Shown here piece by piece: positions 33,652-41,974 of a stretch of 64,000 nt of DNA. The position numbers and the translations under genes are program-made. Origin of the DNA: CADEED01 sp039931065 (GTDB taxonomy: Bacteria > Pseudomonadota > Gammaproteobacteria > Steroidobacterales > Steroidobacteraceae); NCBI GenBank assembly GCA_039931065.1, contig JBDTSP010000010.1, forward strand, positions 100,552 to 164,551, in the 5' to 3' direction. Numbering within the stretch: position 1 is the stretch's first letter; each line of letters starts with the position of its first letter. Under the pieces are notes generated by a model. The model searched no databases. It was not told where the DNA came from and saw only the letters and a program-made list of their open reading frames with translations.

Positions 33652-34341
33652 TCAGGCAGGAGTTTTTCCGAGCATCCAGGCGTACAGCGCGAGCAATACC
33701 CACCAGACGAGGGCGGCGCTGATGAGGTCGTGGGAAAGAAAATGCGCGCCGCGCGCCTCCTGACCGATCGAGAATGCGAGCCCGACGCCGAGGCCGAGCG
33801 CCAGCGCCCAGCGCGCGATCCGCCGGCGGCGGCCGCGCAACGCGAAGTACAGGCTCATCAACGCGAAGCCGGACGAGGAATGCGCGCCCGGAAAACACTT
33901 CGCGCGCGGTAGAAAGTCGGGCCGGTCGGCGAACAACGCGACGTAGGGCCGTTCGCCGCCGAAACCGGCGAGATCCCAGGGGCAGTCGACGTTGCTCACG
34001 GCCTTGAGCGTGCCGACGAGCGCGGTCGAAATCACGATGGCCACGAATACGTACAGCGTCTCACGCCGCCACGGCGCCAGCCGCGCCACCTTGAACGACA
34101 ACAACCATGCCGCGAGTGCTGCGAAGCCGGCCGCGCGCGCCACCCAGCGGCCGGCGCTGTGAATGAGTCCGTGCGCCCACCAGTCGCCGCTGCCCGCGCC
34201 GAGCCAGCCGTGCTCCGCCGAGTAGAACAGCCCGTTCGCGATCGGCCGGTCGAACCCACCGAGTACGAGCACGGCGAACATCACCAGCAGCACCACGCTG
34301 GGCCAGAGGACCAGCGCGCGCCAATCACGCAGATTCATCAT
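33652..34341 (-). CDS. PAP2 superfamily membrane phosphatase
   Basis: Membrane phosphatase of 229 residues. The PAP2 signature appears as KAVSNVDCPWDL, then PGAHSSSGF (His in motif 2), then RGAHFLSHD (Arg and His in motif 3), with hydrophobic helices between them. Its start overlaps the stop of the LTA-synthase-type gene by one base, so the two form a unit. By analogy with such pairs it may dephosphorylate a lipid such as lipid A, undecaprenyl-PP or diacylglycerol-P produced near the transferase. The substrate is not known. Confidence 0.85.
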   Translation of the reverse strand: MMNLRDWRALVLWPSVVLLVMFAVLVLGGFDRPIANGLFYSAEHGWLGAGSGDWWAHGLIHSAGRWVARAAGFAALAAWLLSFKVARLAPWRRETLYVFVAIVISTALVGTLKAVSNVDCPWDLAGFGGERPYVALFADRPDFLPRAKCFPGAHSSSGFALMSLYFALRGRRRRIARWALALGLGVGLAFSIGQEARGAHFLSHDLISAALVWWVLLALYAWMLGKTPA

Positions 34342-36257
34342 CAGTTGTAGCGGCGCTCGTGGAACAGCTCGGAAGCCGTCTGATAGTAGGCGATGGCAAG
34401 GTCGTTCAGTTCGCGATTACGCGGCGCCCGCCGGTACGAATCCGTGGCGGCGTCGTAGAAGAAATTCTCGGTGCTCTTCTGCAGGCCGAGAATCGCGAGC
34501 TGGTTGCCGCGCAGGATGGCCACGTCGTGGTTGTGGCTGAAGAACACGACCCGGTCCGCGGCGTTGGTGTGCAACACATCCTGGCCGAAGAAAGGCGCGT
34601 GATACGGCAGGCCTAACAACCCGAGCACGGTCGGCGCCACGTCGATCTGCGTGGTCAACGAGTCGACCCGCCGCGGCTGCAGGTGCCGCGGGGCGTAGAT
34701 GAGCATCGGGATTTCATAACTCTTGATGGGGATGTCCTGCTTGCCGTAAACACGGGCGCCGTGATCGGCGACGACCACGAACACGGTGTTGTCGAACCAG
34801 CCGTGTTTCTGCGCCTGGTCGAGGAAATATCCCTGCGCGAAATCCGCGTAACGCACGCCGGCTTCGCGGCCGCCGCCGGCGGGTTTCACGCCCGGCACAC
34901 CTGCGCGGAACGTGAACGGCTTGTGGTTGGAGGTGTTCATGACGATCGCGAAGAACGGCTGGCCGCCTTTCGACAGATCGTCGAAGTGATCGAGTGCCAG
35001 GTCGTACAGATCCTCCTCGGCAACGCCCCAGATGTTCTCGAACCGCGTGGGCTTCGTGATCGACTTGCGGTCGAGCACTTCGAAGCCATTGTTGGAATAG
35101 AAATAGTTCATGTTGTCGAAGTAGCCGTAGCCGCCGTACAGAAAACTCGTGCTGTAACCGAGCGAGCGCATGACCGAACCCCAGTTCGCGATGTTCTCGT
35201 TGCCGGGGCGACGCACGATGGACACGCTCGGAATCGGCGGGAAGGACGCGGTGATGGCTTCGAGCCCGCGCACCGTCCGTGTGCCCGACGCGTACATGTG
35301 TCGGAACCACATGCTCTTCTGCGCATACCGATCGAACTCGGGCGTCCAGTCGCGTTGGCTGCCGTAAAGTTTCGAAAATTCGGCGCCGAAGGACTCGCTC
35401 GCGATGACGACGACGTTCATTTTGCCGAGGCCATCGGCGCGCGCGGGGAATTCCCGGTCGATGCGGCCCTCGGCGAGTCGCGTGAATTCGCCGCCGCCCT
35501 GCGACAGTGCCTTTTCAAGCTCCAGGAGATTCTGCTGGCGATTGCGGCTGGCGTAATACGCGCCGTAGTCGATCTCGCTGGTGCGCATAGCACGGAAGAA
35601 ACTCATCGCGCCGTTGGTGGCGAGTTCATTGGCGATGCGATTGCGCGACAGGCTCAATGAACTGCTCTGGAAGGTGAGCGCGGCCGTTGCCACCAGCGCC
35701 AGGTAGATCCCGAGCGTTCGGAATCGCTCCCTGGGCGGGGAATGCAAACCGGCGCCGGTGAGAAGTTGCCGGCGCAGCAGCAGCACCATCATGACGGCCA
35801 GCGCCGCGCCGAGCGCGAGCACGGTGAAAACCGGGTACTCGCTGCGGATGTCGCCGACGACTTCGCCGGGATACATCAGGTAATCGACCGAGACGAGATT
35901 GAAGCGCGAGTCGAACTCCTCGAAGAAGAAATACTCGGCGACCGCGACGAATGTGAGGCCGAACATCCACAGGAAAGCGCCGGCGTTGATGCCGAGCTTG
36001 ACCGCGCGCGAGGCGCGCCAGCGATCGGACGGCAGAGCCAGGAACAACGCGAACGGCGCCAATAGATAGAGCGCCTGGACAGCATCGGCGATCGCGCCGG
36101 CGGGAAAGATCCACAACAGCGCCGGCAACGATACCTGTTGCTGGAAGCCGAACTGCGCCCACAGGACGACGCGCAGAACCGCGCCGAGGCAGAGGTACCA
36201 GAACGCCAGCGTGATCAACGGCCAGAAGCGCGCGAGGGAAGGATATCGTTCGATCAA
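34341..36257 (-). CDS. LTA synthase family sulfatase (phosphoglycerol/phosphoethanolamine transferase-like)
   Basis: Inner-membrane enzyme of 638 residues with five N-terminal helices (to about residue 205) and a periplasmic alkaline-phosphatase/sulfatase domain. Seen: NVVVIASESFGAEF (metal site), nucleophile Thr in ASGTRTVRGLEA, MNTSNHKPFTF, VVVADHGAR, and SYEIPMLIYAP. This layout fits transfer of glycerol-phosphate or a similar group to an envelope glycan or lipid. In Gram-negatives this could be an OpgB-type reaction. The downstream PAP2 gene overlaps it by one base. Confidence 0.88.
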   Translation of the reverse strand: MIERYPSLARFWPLITLAFWYLCLGAVLRVVLWAQFGFQQQVSLPALLWIFPAGAIADAVQALYLLAPFALFLALPSDRWRASRAVKLGINAGAFLWMFGLTFVAVAEYFFFEEFDSRFNLVSVDYLMYPGEVVGDIRSEYPVFTVLALGAALAVMMVLLLRRQLLTGAGLHSPPRERFRTLGIYLALVATAALTFQSSSLSLSRNRIANELATNGAMSFFRAMRTSEIDYGAYYASRNRQQNLLELEKALSQGGGEFTRLAEGRIDREFPARADGLGKMNVVVIASESFGAEFSKLYGSQRDWTPEFDRYAQKSMWFRHMYASGTRTVRGLEAITASFPPIPSVSIVRRPGNENIANWGSVMRSLGYSTSFLYGGYGYFDNMNYFYSNNGFEVLDRKSITKPTRFENIWGVAEEDLYDLALDHFDDLSKGGQPFFAIVMNTSNHKPFTFRAGVPGVKPAGGGREAGVRYADFAQGYFLDQAQKHGWFDNTVFVVVADHGARVYGKQDIPIKSYEIPMLIYAPRHLQPRRVDSLTTQIDVAPTVLGLLGLPYHAPFFGQDVLHTNAADRVVFFSHNHDVAILRGNQLAILGLQKSTENFFYDAATDSYRRAPRNRELNDLAIAYYQTASELFHERRYN

Positions 36258-36480
36258 TTAGGGGTCCTCGAGAAGCTTCCGAAGCTGCGTCTGGTTTCGA
36301 TCAGTAACTGGCCGTTCGTTTTCGCCCTGACGCGGCGACCGCCTTGGACGATGGTGATGGCGTAAGACGGCCTGCCGGCCCCCGATCAATCGCTCCCGCC
36401 GCGCAAATGATTGCTTGTTAAGGGGTTTCTCACCGGTTGCGATTGATTGTGGAGGTACCTGCCGTCTAACCTGCAGGCCG

Positions 36481-37071
36481 ATGGAAGACGATCGGCTGGT
36501 AGAGCGGCTGTTGGCGCGCGATGAGGCGGCCCTGCGCGAATTTTTCGACGAATATTTCGGGCGCCTGTACCGTTTCGCCTTCGCACGCCTGCGCGGCGAC
36601 GCGGCACTGGCGGAAGACGCGGCGCAAGCAGCCATGGTCCGCGGCCTGCGCGGATTAGCGGGTTTTCGCGGCCAGGCCAGTCTGTTTTCATGGCTGGCGC
36701 AGATCTGCCGCAACGAGATCGCCGATCTCGTGGAAAAATCGGCGCGTATCTCGGCTCACACGACGAGCCTCGATGCGGAAGGAGCGACCCGCGACGCCGC
36801 ACATGCGGTCGCGGATGCGGACGCCGACGGCGAAGTATCGCTGCTGAGCGGCGAGAGAATGAAGGTCATCCGCCAGGTGCTGGACGAGTTGCCCGGCCGG
36901 TACGGAGAGATGTTAGAGCTCAAATACATAGAGGAGTGGAACGTCGAACGGATTGCCGCACGCGTCGGGCTGTCGTTCGAAGCCGCTCAGTCGCAGTTGC
37001 AGCGGGCGCGGCTGGCGTTCCGCTCGGCGCTCCAGGCACGCGGCCTCGCCGCGCAGGATCTGCTGCCATGA
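36481..37071 (+). CDS. ECF-family RNA polymerase sigma factor
   Basis: Sigma factor of 196 residues with region 2 (LREFFDEYFGRLYRFAFARL through LFSWLAQICRNEIADL) and region 4 (LPGRYGEMLELKYIEEWNVERIAARVGLS). The start at 36481 (MEDDRLVERLL) is chosen because the region-2 fold begins there. It overlaps the FecR gene by 4 bp (ATGA), and a TonB receptor follows, the typical cell-surface-signalling layout. The 223-bp gap upstream, facing the LTA-synthase gene, shows no gene I can support. Confidence 0.9.
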   Translation: MEDDRLVERLLARDEAALREFFDEYFGRLYRFAFARLRGDAALAEDAAQAAMVRGLRGLAGFRGQASLFSWLAQICRNEIADLVEKSARISAHTTSLDAEGATRDAAHAVADADADGEVSLLSGERMKVIRQVLDELPGRYGEMLELKYIEEWNVERIAARVGLSFEAAQSQLQRARLAFRSALQARGLAAQDLLP

Positions 37072-38051
37072 GTTTCACCGGGGAAGAAGAAACCGCACGG
37101 TTGTTAGGCCAGCTCAAGGCCGAGCCGTCCGCGGCGGCGCGCGCCCGCGCGTTCGCGAAAATCAGCAAAGAATTTCACGCGGCCACACAACCGGCCGGTG
37201 CGTCCTTCTCCACGCGCCGGTGGGCGGTCGCGGTCGCGGTGTTGGTGGCGGTCGCGGGTGGCATGGTCTGGCAGGCGGAGCAACCGGCCGCGCGGGTCGC
37301 GAGCCTCGAGGCATTGGACGGCTCGCTGGTGGCGCACGGCGCGCACTGGTTCAGCCGCGACGTTCGATCGCAGGCCGGCGCGGTGTTGTCGGCCGGTGAT
37401 TCGCTCACCGTTTCGAACGACGGCGGTGCGTTGCTGCGCATGTCGCCCGATCTCACCGTGCGCCTCGCGGCCGGCACACGTGTGCGTCTCGATGGCGCGG
37501 AAGAAATCGAACTCACCGTGGGTGTTGCTTTCGTCGATGCGACACCCGGCGCGCACACGCCGCTGCGTATCGTCACACCACACGGCGTCGTCACGCATCT
37601 CGGCACGCAGTATCTCGTGCGCTCCGAACGCAACGAAATCGAAGTGTCGGTGCGCGAGGGCAGTGCGCAACTCAAGACCGGTCAGGCGACGGTGGTTGCC
37701 GGTGCCGGCGAGTGGCTGCTGCATCGCGACCACAATGGCAGAGTCGACTCGGGCAAGTTGCCGGTGGACGACGTGCGATTCGACTGGATCGCCGCGCTGC
37801 CCACCGGATTCAAACTAGATGGATCGACCCTGGCTCAGTTCCTGACCTGGTTCCATCGCGAAACCGGCCTCACGACGGTTTACGTCGAGGGCCTCGACAG
37901 CACACACTTGGGCGGTGTGCGACTCAAAGGCTCGGTCGACGATCTCGAACCGCTGGAAGCCCTGAGCCTGGTTCTCTCAACCGCCGACCTCGCCTGGCAC
38001 CGCGACGGCCAGAAAGTGATCATTGCGCAACGCTCGCGGAAGGCAAGCTGA
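37068..38051 (+). CDS. FecR-family anti-sigma factor / sensor
   Basis: Inner-membrane signal transducer of 327 residues. A short cytoplasmic N-terminus (about 1-48) precedes one helix (RWAVAVAVLVAVAGGMVW). The periplasmic FecR domain follows (DSLTVSNDGGALLRMSPDLTV-like to VREGSAQLKTG). The last 75 residues (LAQFLTWFHRETGLTTVYV onward) look like the STN/DUF4974-type tail. The start at 37068 overlaps the sigma gene stop. It should hold the upstream sigma factor until the downstream receptor signals. Confidence 0.88.
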   Translation: MSFTGEEETARLLGQLKAEPSAAARARAFAKISKEFHAATQPAGASFSTRRWAVAVAVLVAVAGGMVWQAEQPAARVASLEALDGSLVAHGAHWFSRDVRSQAGAVLSAGDSLTVSNDGGALLRMSPDLTVRLAAGTRVRLDGAEEIELTVGVAFVDATPGAHTPLRIVTPHGVVTHLGTQYLVRSERNEIEVSVREGSAQLKTGQATVVAGAGEWLLHRDHNGRVDSGKLPVDDVRFDWIAALPTGFKLDGSTLAQFLTWFHRETGLTTVYVEGLDSTHLGGVRLKGSVDDLEPLEALSLVLSTADLAWHRDGQKVIIAQRSRKAS

Positions 38052-38055
38052 TGTA

Positions 38056-40347
38056 TTGAGGGCAGGCGCGCTGGCGCTGCTGGCAACCTGCGGGCTGCTG
38101 GCCGGCAACGCGTGGGGCATCTCCGCGGGTGAGCCGCTGTCGGCCGCACTCGATGAGCTGCAGCGCAGCGGTCTGCGTGTCGTGTATTCCTCCGCACTGG
38201 TAACGCCAGACATGCGCCTGTCGAAAGACCCGGGCCGTGGCGTGCCCGAGGACATCGCGCGAATCTTGTTAGCCGAACATGGCCTCGCGCTCGCGCCCGT
38301 GCGGCCGGGCGTCTTTGCCGTGGTCCGGGCCGCCGCCGCCGCTACTGGTGCGGCGGCGCCCAAGCCTGCGACGGTCGCGGAGGTAGAGGGGCCGCTCGAA
38401 GAAGTCGCGGTATTCGCGAGTCGTTACCGCGTCGTGCCACGCGGCGACGCGGCCACCGCCGAGCTCAAACGCGAGGACATCGAGGCTTTGCCCGGCCTCG
38501 ACCAGGACGTGCTGCGGGTGACCAGATATCTTCCGGGCACCGCAAACAATGGCGTTTCGTCGCGCCCCTACGTACGCGGCGGCCGGCAGAACGAACTGGC
38601 GGTCTACTACGACGGCATCCCGCTGTTCGAGCCGTTCCACTTCAAGGATTTCCAGGGATTGTTAGGCGTGCTCGATCCGGCGGTGGTCGACAGCCTCGAC
38701 TTTTACAGCGGCGTATTGCCGGCCCGTTTCGGCGACCGTCTGTCGGGTGCGCTCGACATCGTGCCGCGCGCCGCCGGTGCCGACGACACATGGATCTTCG
38801 GCCTCTCTCCGCTGTTCGCCTCGGCCGTCACCAGCGGCAAGTTCGACAAACACGACATCGAATGGCTGGGCGCCGCGCGCACCAGTGTCGTGGGCCTGGT
38901 GCTCGACGATCTGGACGAACGCATCGGGGACCCGGATTTCACCGATGCGCTGGCGCGATTCACGCTGCCGGTAGGCGAACACGGCCGGATCGTCGCCGGC
39001 TGGATGGTGCTCGATGACGCCCTGGATTTCAAACGCGCCGACAACACCGAGATTGCACGCGCGAGTTATCACGATGGCACCGGCTGGCTGCGTGGCGAGT
39101 TCGGCCTCGGCGCCGGCTGGGACATCCACGCCGCGTTGTCGCATACCGAACGACACACCACTCGACGCGGCTCGATTGCGCGCAACAACTCCGTCGGCAG
39201 CGTGGACGACGTGCGCCGCCACGACGCCAGCACCGCCCGGGTGGAGGCGTTGCGGCAAGCGGGCCGGTCGCAGTGGGTGGCTGGCCTCGAGGTGCAGCAC
39301 TACGTTTCCGGATACGAATACCGCGGCGCAGCAGTGTTCGATCCGCGGTTCGCCGCCGCGTTCGGCCGGCCGGACGAATTCTCGCTCGCGCAGGATCTCG
39401 ACGTCGGTGGCAACGCCTACGCGGCCTATCTATTCGATGCCTGGCGCATGACCAAGGCCCTGACGCTGAGCGCGGGCCTGCGCTGGGACGCGCAAAATTA
39501 CGACGGCTTCAGCGATTCGCAATTGTCACCGCGCCTGGCGCTCGAATACGCGCCCGACGATCGCTGGCGCCTGCGCGCGGCGGTCGGACGCATGTATCAG
39601 GCCGAGCGGCCCGATGAGCTGCAGATCCAGGACGGCGAGGGCATCTTCCATCCGGTGCAGCGGGCGGACCAGGCCGTGCTCAGCGTCGAGCGCCGCATCG
39701 GGCGAGACTGGTCGTTACGCATGGAGACTTTCCAGAAACGAATCAGCGATCCGCTGCCTATCTACGAAAATCTGCTCGACGCGCTGGTGCCGCTGCCCGA
39801 GCTCGAGGTCGACCGGGTGCGCGTCGCGCCGCTCGCATCACATGCCTACGGGGTCGAATCCACGCTGCGTTGGCAACCGGCCGAACGCTGGTCCAGTTGG
39901 CTGACCTACAGCTGGACGGAGTCGGAGGATGAGTTCGCGGGGTTCAAGCGTGCACGCACCTGGGATCAGCGCAATGCCGTGAATGCGGGCCTGTCATGGA
40001 TACGGCGTCCGTGGCAGTTGTCGGGCACGGTGCAATATCGCAGCGGCTGGCGGCGTAACGCGCTCGACCTCGTGGATCCGGCTACCGGCCAACTGGCGCT
40101 CGAGCCGCGCAATTCACTGGCGTATCCGCGCGTCGTTTCCGTCGACCTGCGCGCCACCTGGACCTGGGCGCTGCCGGCGAGCGCGCTGCATTTCTACGTC
40201 GACGTCGGCAATGCCGCAAATCGTCAGACACCCTGTTGCACCGGGTATTCGCTGGAGCAGGAAAACGGCGCCTGGTCGCTGAGCCGCGACTACAACAGCA
40301 CCTTTCCGCGCTACGTGTTGTTAGGAGTGAACTGGGAGATTCCGTGA
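38056..40347 (+). CDS. TonB-dependent outer-membrane receptor with N-terminal STN signalling domain
   Basis: Outer-membrane receptor of about 763 residues. I place the start at the TTG at 38056, just after the FecR stop; an in-frame TTG at 38023 inside FecR is possible. A signal peptide (LALLATCGLLAGNAWG) leads to an STN domain (SAALDELQRSGLRVVYSSAL), then the plug (DVLRVTRYLPGTANNGV, YVRGGRQNELAVYYDGIPLF) and the barrel ending in an aromatic strand before the stop. The STN domain and the gene order make it the receptor for the preceding sigma/FecR pair. The ligand is unknown. Confidence 0.9.
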   Translation: MRAGALALLATCGLLAGNAWGISAGEPLSAALDELQRSGLRVVYSSALVTPDMRLSKDPGRGVPEDIARILLAEHGLALAPVRPGVFAVVRAAAAATGAAAPKPATVAEVEGPLEEVAVFASRYRVVPRGDAATAELKREDIEALPGLDQDVLRVTRYLPGTANNGVSSRPYVRGGRQNELAVYYDGIPLFEPFHFKDFQGLLGVLDPAVVDSLDFYSGVLPARFGDRLSGALDIVPRAAGADDTWIFGLSPLFASAVTSGKFDKHDIEWLGAARTSVVGLVLDDLDERIGDPDFTDALARFTLPVGEHGRIVAGWMVLDDALDFKRADNTEIARASYHDGTGWLRGEFGLGAGWDIHAALSHTERHTTRRGSIARNNSVGSVDDVRRHDASTARVEALRQAGRSQWVAGLEVQHYVSGYEYRGAAVFDPRFAAAFGRPDEFSLAQDLDVGGNAYAAYLFDAWRMTKALTLSAGLRWDAQNYDGFSDSQLSPRLALEYAPDDRWRLRAAVGRMYQAERPDELQIQDGEGIFHPVQRADQAVLSVERRIGRDWSLRMETFQKRISDPLPIYENLLDALVPLPELEVDRVRVAPLASHAYGVESTLRWQPAERWSSWLTYSWTESEDEFAGFKRARTWDQRNAVNAGLSWIRRPWQLSGTVQYRSGWRRNALDLVDPATGQLALEPRNSLAYPRVVSVDLRATWTWALPASALHFYVDVGNAANRQTPCCTGYSLEQENGAWSLSRDYNSTFPRYVLLGVNWEIP

Positions 40348-40382
40348 AACCCGGGCCCCGCCATTTGGGTTAAGGTTGCGCC

Positions 40383-40859
40383 ATGGAAAAACCCAGCCTC
40401 AACATCGTGCGTGCGGCCGACATCGCGGCGCACTCGCAGGAATTCTCGCACCCCTGGAATCCGAACTCCCTGATGCACGGCACGCAGCTTGCGCGCAGCG
40501 TGGGCCTGAAGCGCAGCGGCGTGAATTTCATCCGCGTGCCGGCCGGCAAGGAGGCGTTCGTCTATCACTCGCACCGTCACGAGGAGGAATGGATCTACGT
40601 CTTGTCGGGCCGCGCGATCGCGACCATCGACGGCACGGACTACGACGTGGTCGCCGGCGATTTCATCGGCTATCCGGCGCCGTCGGTCGCGCACCTGATG
40701 CGTAATCCGGGTCCGGACGATCTTGTCTATCTATCCGGCGGCGAAAACCTCGACTTCGACGTGGCGGAGTTCCCGACGCTCAACAAACGTATGGTGCGCA
40801 GCGGCAAGCAGGTCGACATCTACGACGACGCCGACTCGAAAACGTTCGGGCCTCTCTGA
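40383..40859 (+). CDS. Cupin-domain protein
   Basis: Small cupin of 158 residues. Motif 1 is visible as YHSHRHEEEWIYVLSGRA, giving two His and one Glu for a metal, and motif 2 as VVAGDFIGYPAPSVAHLM. The fold suggests a metal-binding enzyme or sugar/ligand-binding protein, but the substrate cannot be read. It lies 35 bp after the TonB receptor and may be read through from it. Its last 40 bases overlap the convergent epimerase gene. Confidence 0.83.
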   Translation: MEKPSLNIVRAADIAAHSQEFSHPWNPNSLMHGTQLARSVGLKRSGVNFIRVPAGKEAFVYHSHRHEEEWIYVLSGRAIATIDGTDYDVVAGDFIGYPAPSVAHLMRNPGPDDLVYLSGGENLDFDVAEFPTLNKRMVRSGKQVDIYDDADSKTFGPL

Positions 40860-41965
40860 CCAGCCGATTGCTTGGTCTTCCAGGCCGCGAGCACGGCCGC
40901 TTCCTTGTCGGCGTCAATGCCGGCTTTCAGCTTGTCGCGTTCTTCCGCCGGGCGGGTCAGATGCCAGGCCAAAGTGTCGTCGACGGTTTTCTTCAACGGC
41001 GAAACCTTCAGCCCCCTCGCGAGCGCGGCCTTGTTGCTGGTCCCGGCAAACGCCGCTTCGTCGCCCTTGGCCGGCAACCACACGGGCATCTCGCTCCACG
41101 GCTCGACCTTCTGCTCCTCCAGGAACGCAGCGGGCAGCCAGGTCGCCTTCGGCGCCGTCGCCGGCTTGACCTGCTTGTGGGCCGCGGCGATGCAGGCGTC
41201 GGTCAACTCGCCGAACTTGAACTCGTTGACGTTCGACACGAGGTTGTACGTGCCCATGGTCCGCTCTTCGATCGTCTTGAGCGTGAAGGCCGCCAGATCA
41301 CGCACGTCGATGATCTGGAATGCATCGCCGGGTGAGCCGGGGGCGATGAATTCGCCGCCGCGCGCGGCGCGCGCCGGCCAGTAGGTGAAGCGATCGGTGT
41401 TGTCGTCCGGACCGACGATGAGCCCGGGACGAATGACGGCGGTGCGGCCGGGCAGCGCTCTCTCCGCGGCCTTCTCGCACAGTGCCTTGAGCGGGCCATA
41501 AGTATCGCCGTCCACCTTCTCGACGGTTTCGTCCGCGAGTTTGCCGACCGATGAGCCTTCATGGCGCGGCTCGCTGAAGTCCGGGTACACCGAGATCGAC
41601 GACACGAACACGTATTGCTTGATGCGCGGTGCCAGCAACTCGGCCGAGGCGCGCACGTGGCGCGGCACATAGCCGGAGTTGTCGATGACGACATCCCACT
41701 CGCGGTTCTTGAGCCCGTCGATCTCGCCATCGCGGTCGCCCTTGATCCGTTCGATCCCGGGATAACGATCGGTCTTGGTCTTGCCGCGATTGAAGAACGT
41801 CAGCGTATGGCCGCGCTCGAGCGCGAGAGCGGTCATGTGCAGCCCGATGAAGCGGGTGCCGCCGAGAATCAGGATTTTCAGCGGCTTGATCTTGCGGCCC
41901 CAGGCGGGAACGGCGGCGGATACGGCGCCGGCCGCGGCCAGCGTGAGCAGTGTGCGGCGTTTCAT
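40820..41965 (-). CDS. NAD-dependent epimerase/dehydratase family protein, exported
   Basis: Extended short-chain dehydrogenase of 381 residues. The N-terminus MKRRTLLTLAAAGAVSAAVPAWG looks like a signal peptide, though the twin-arginine motif is only partial, which is odd for an NAD enzyme and suggests a periplasmic or tethered form. The NAD motif is ILILGGTRFIG, and the catalytic YxxxK is in DTYGPLKALCEKA. The substrate is unknown. It lies 9 bp downstream of the S9 peptidase gene on the same strand. The 3' end overlaps the cupin gene by 40 bp in antisense. Confidence 0.83.
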   Translation of the reverse strand: MKRRTLLTLAAAGAVSAAVPAWGRKIKPLKILILGGTRFIGLHMTALALERGHTLTFFNRGKTKTDRYPGIERIKGDRDGEIDGLKNREWDVVIDNSGYVPRHVRASAELLAPRIKQYVFVSSISVYPDFSEPRHEGSSVGKLADETVEKVDGDTYGPLKALCEKAAERALPGRTAVIRPGLIVGPDDNTDRFTYWPARAARGGEFIAPGSPGDAFQIIDVRDLAAFTLKTIEERTMGTYNLVSNVNEFKFGELTDACIAAAHKQVKPATAPKATWLPAAFLEEQKVEPWSEMPVWLPAKGDEAAFAGTSNKAALARGLKVSPLKKTVDDTLAWHLTRPAEERDKLKAGIDADKEAAVLAAWKTKQSAGQRGPNVFESASS

Positions 41966-41974
41966 GACGGCTCC

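Noticed and set aside
36258..36370. Minus-strand reading with a protein-like stretch ITIVQGGRRVRAKTNGQLL upstream of the LTA-synthase gene
   Set aside because: A stop lies shortly upstream in that frame, with no ATG, GTG or TTG before the stretch; probably chance.
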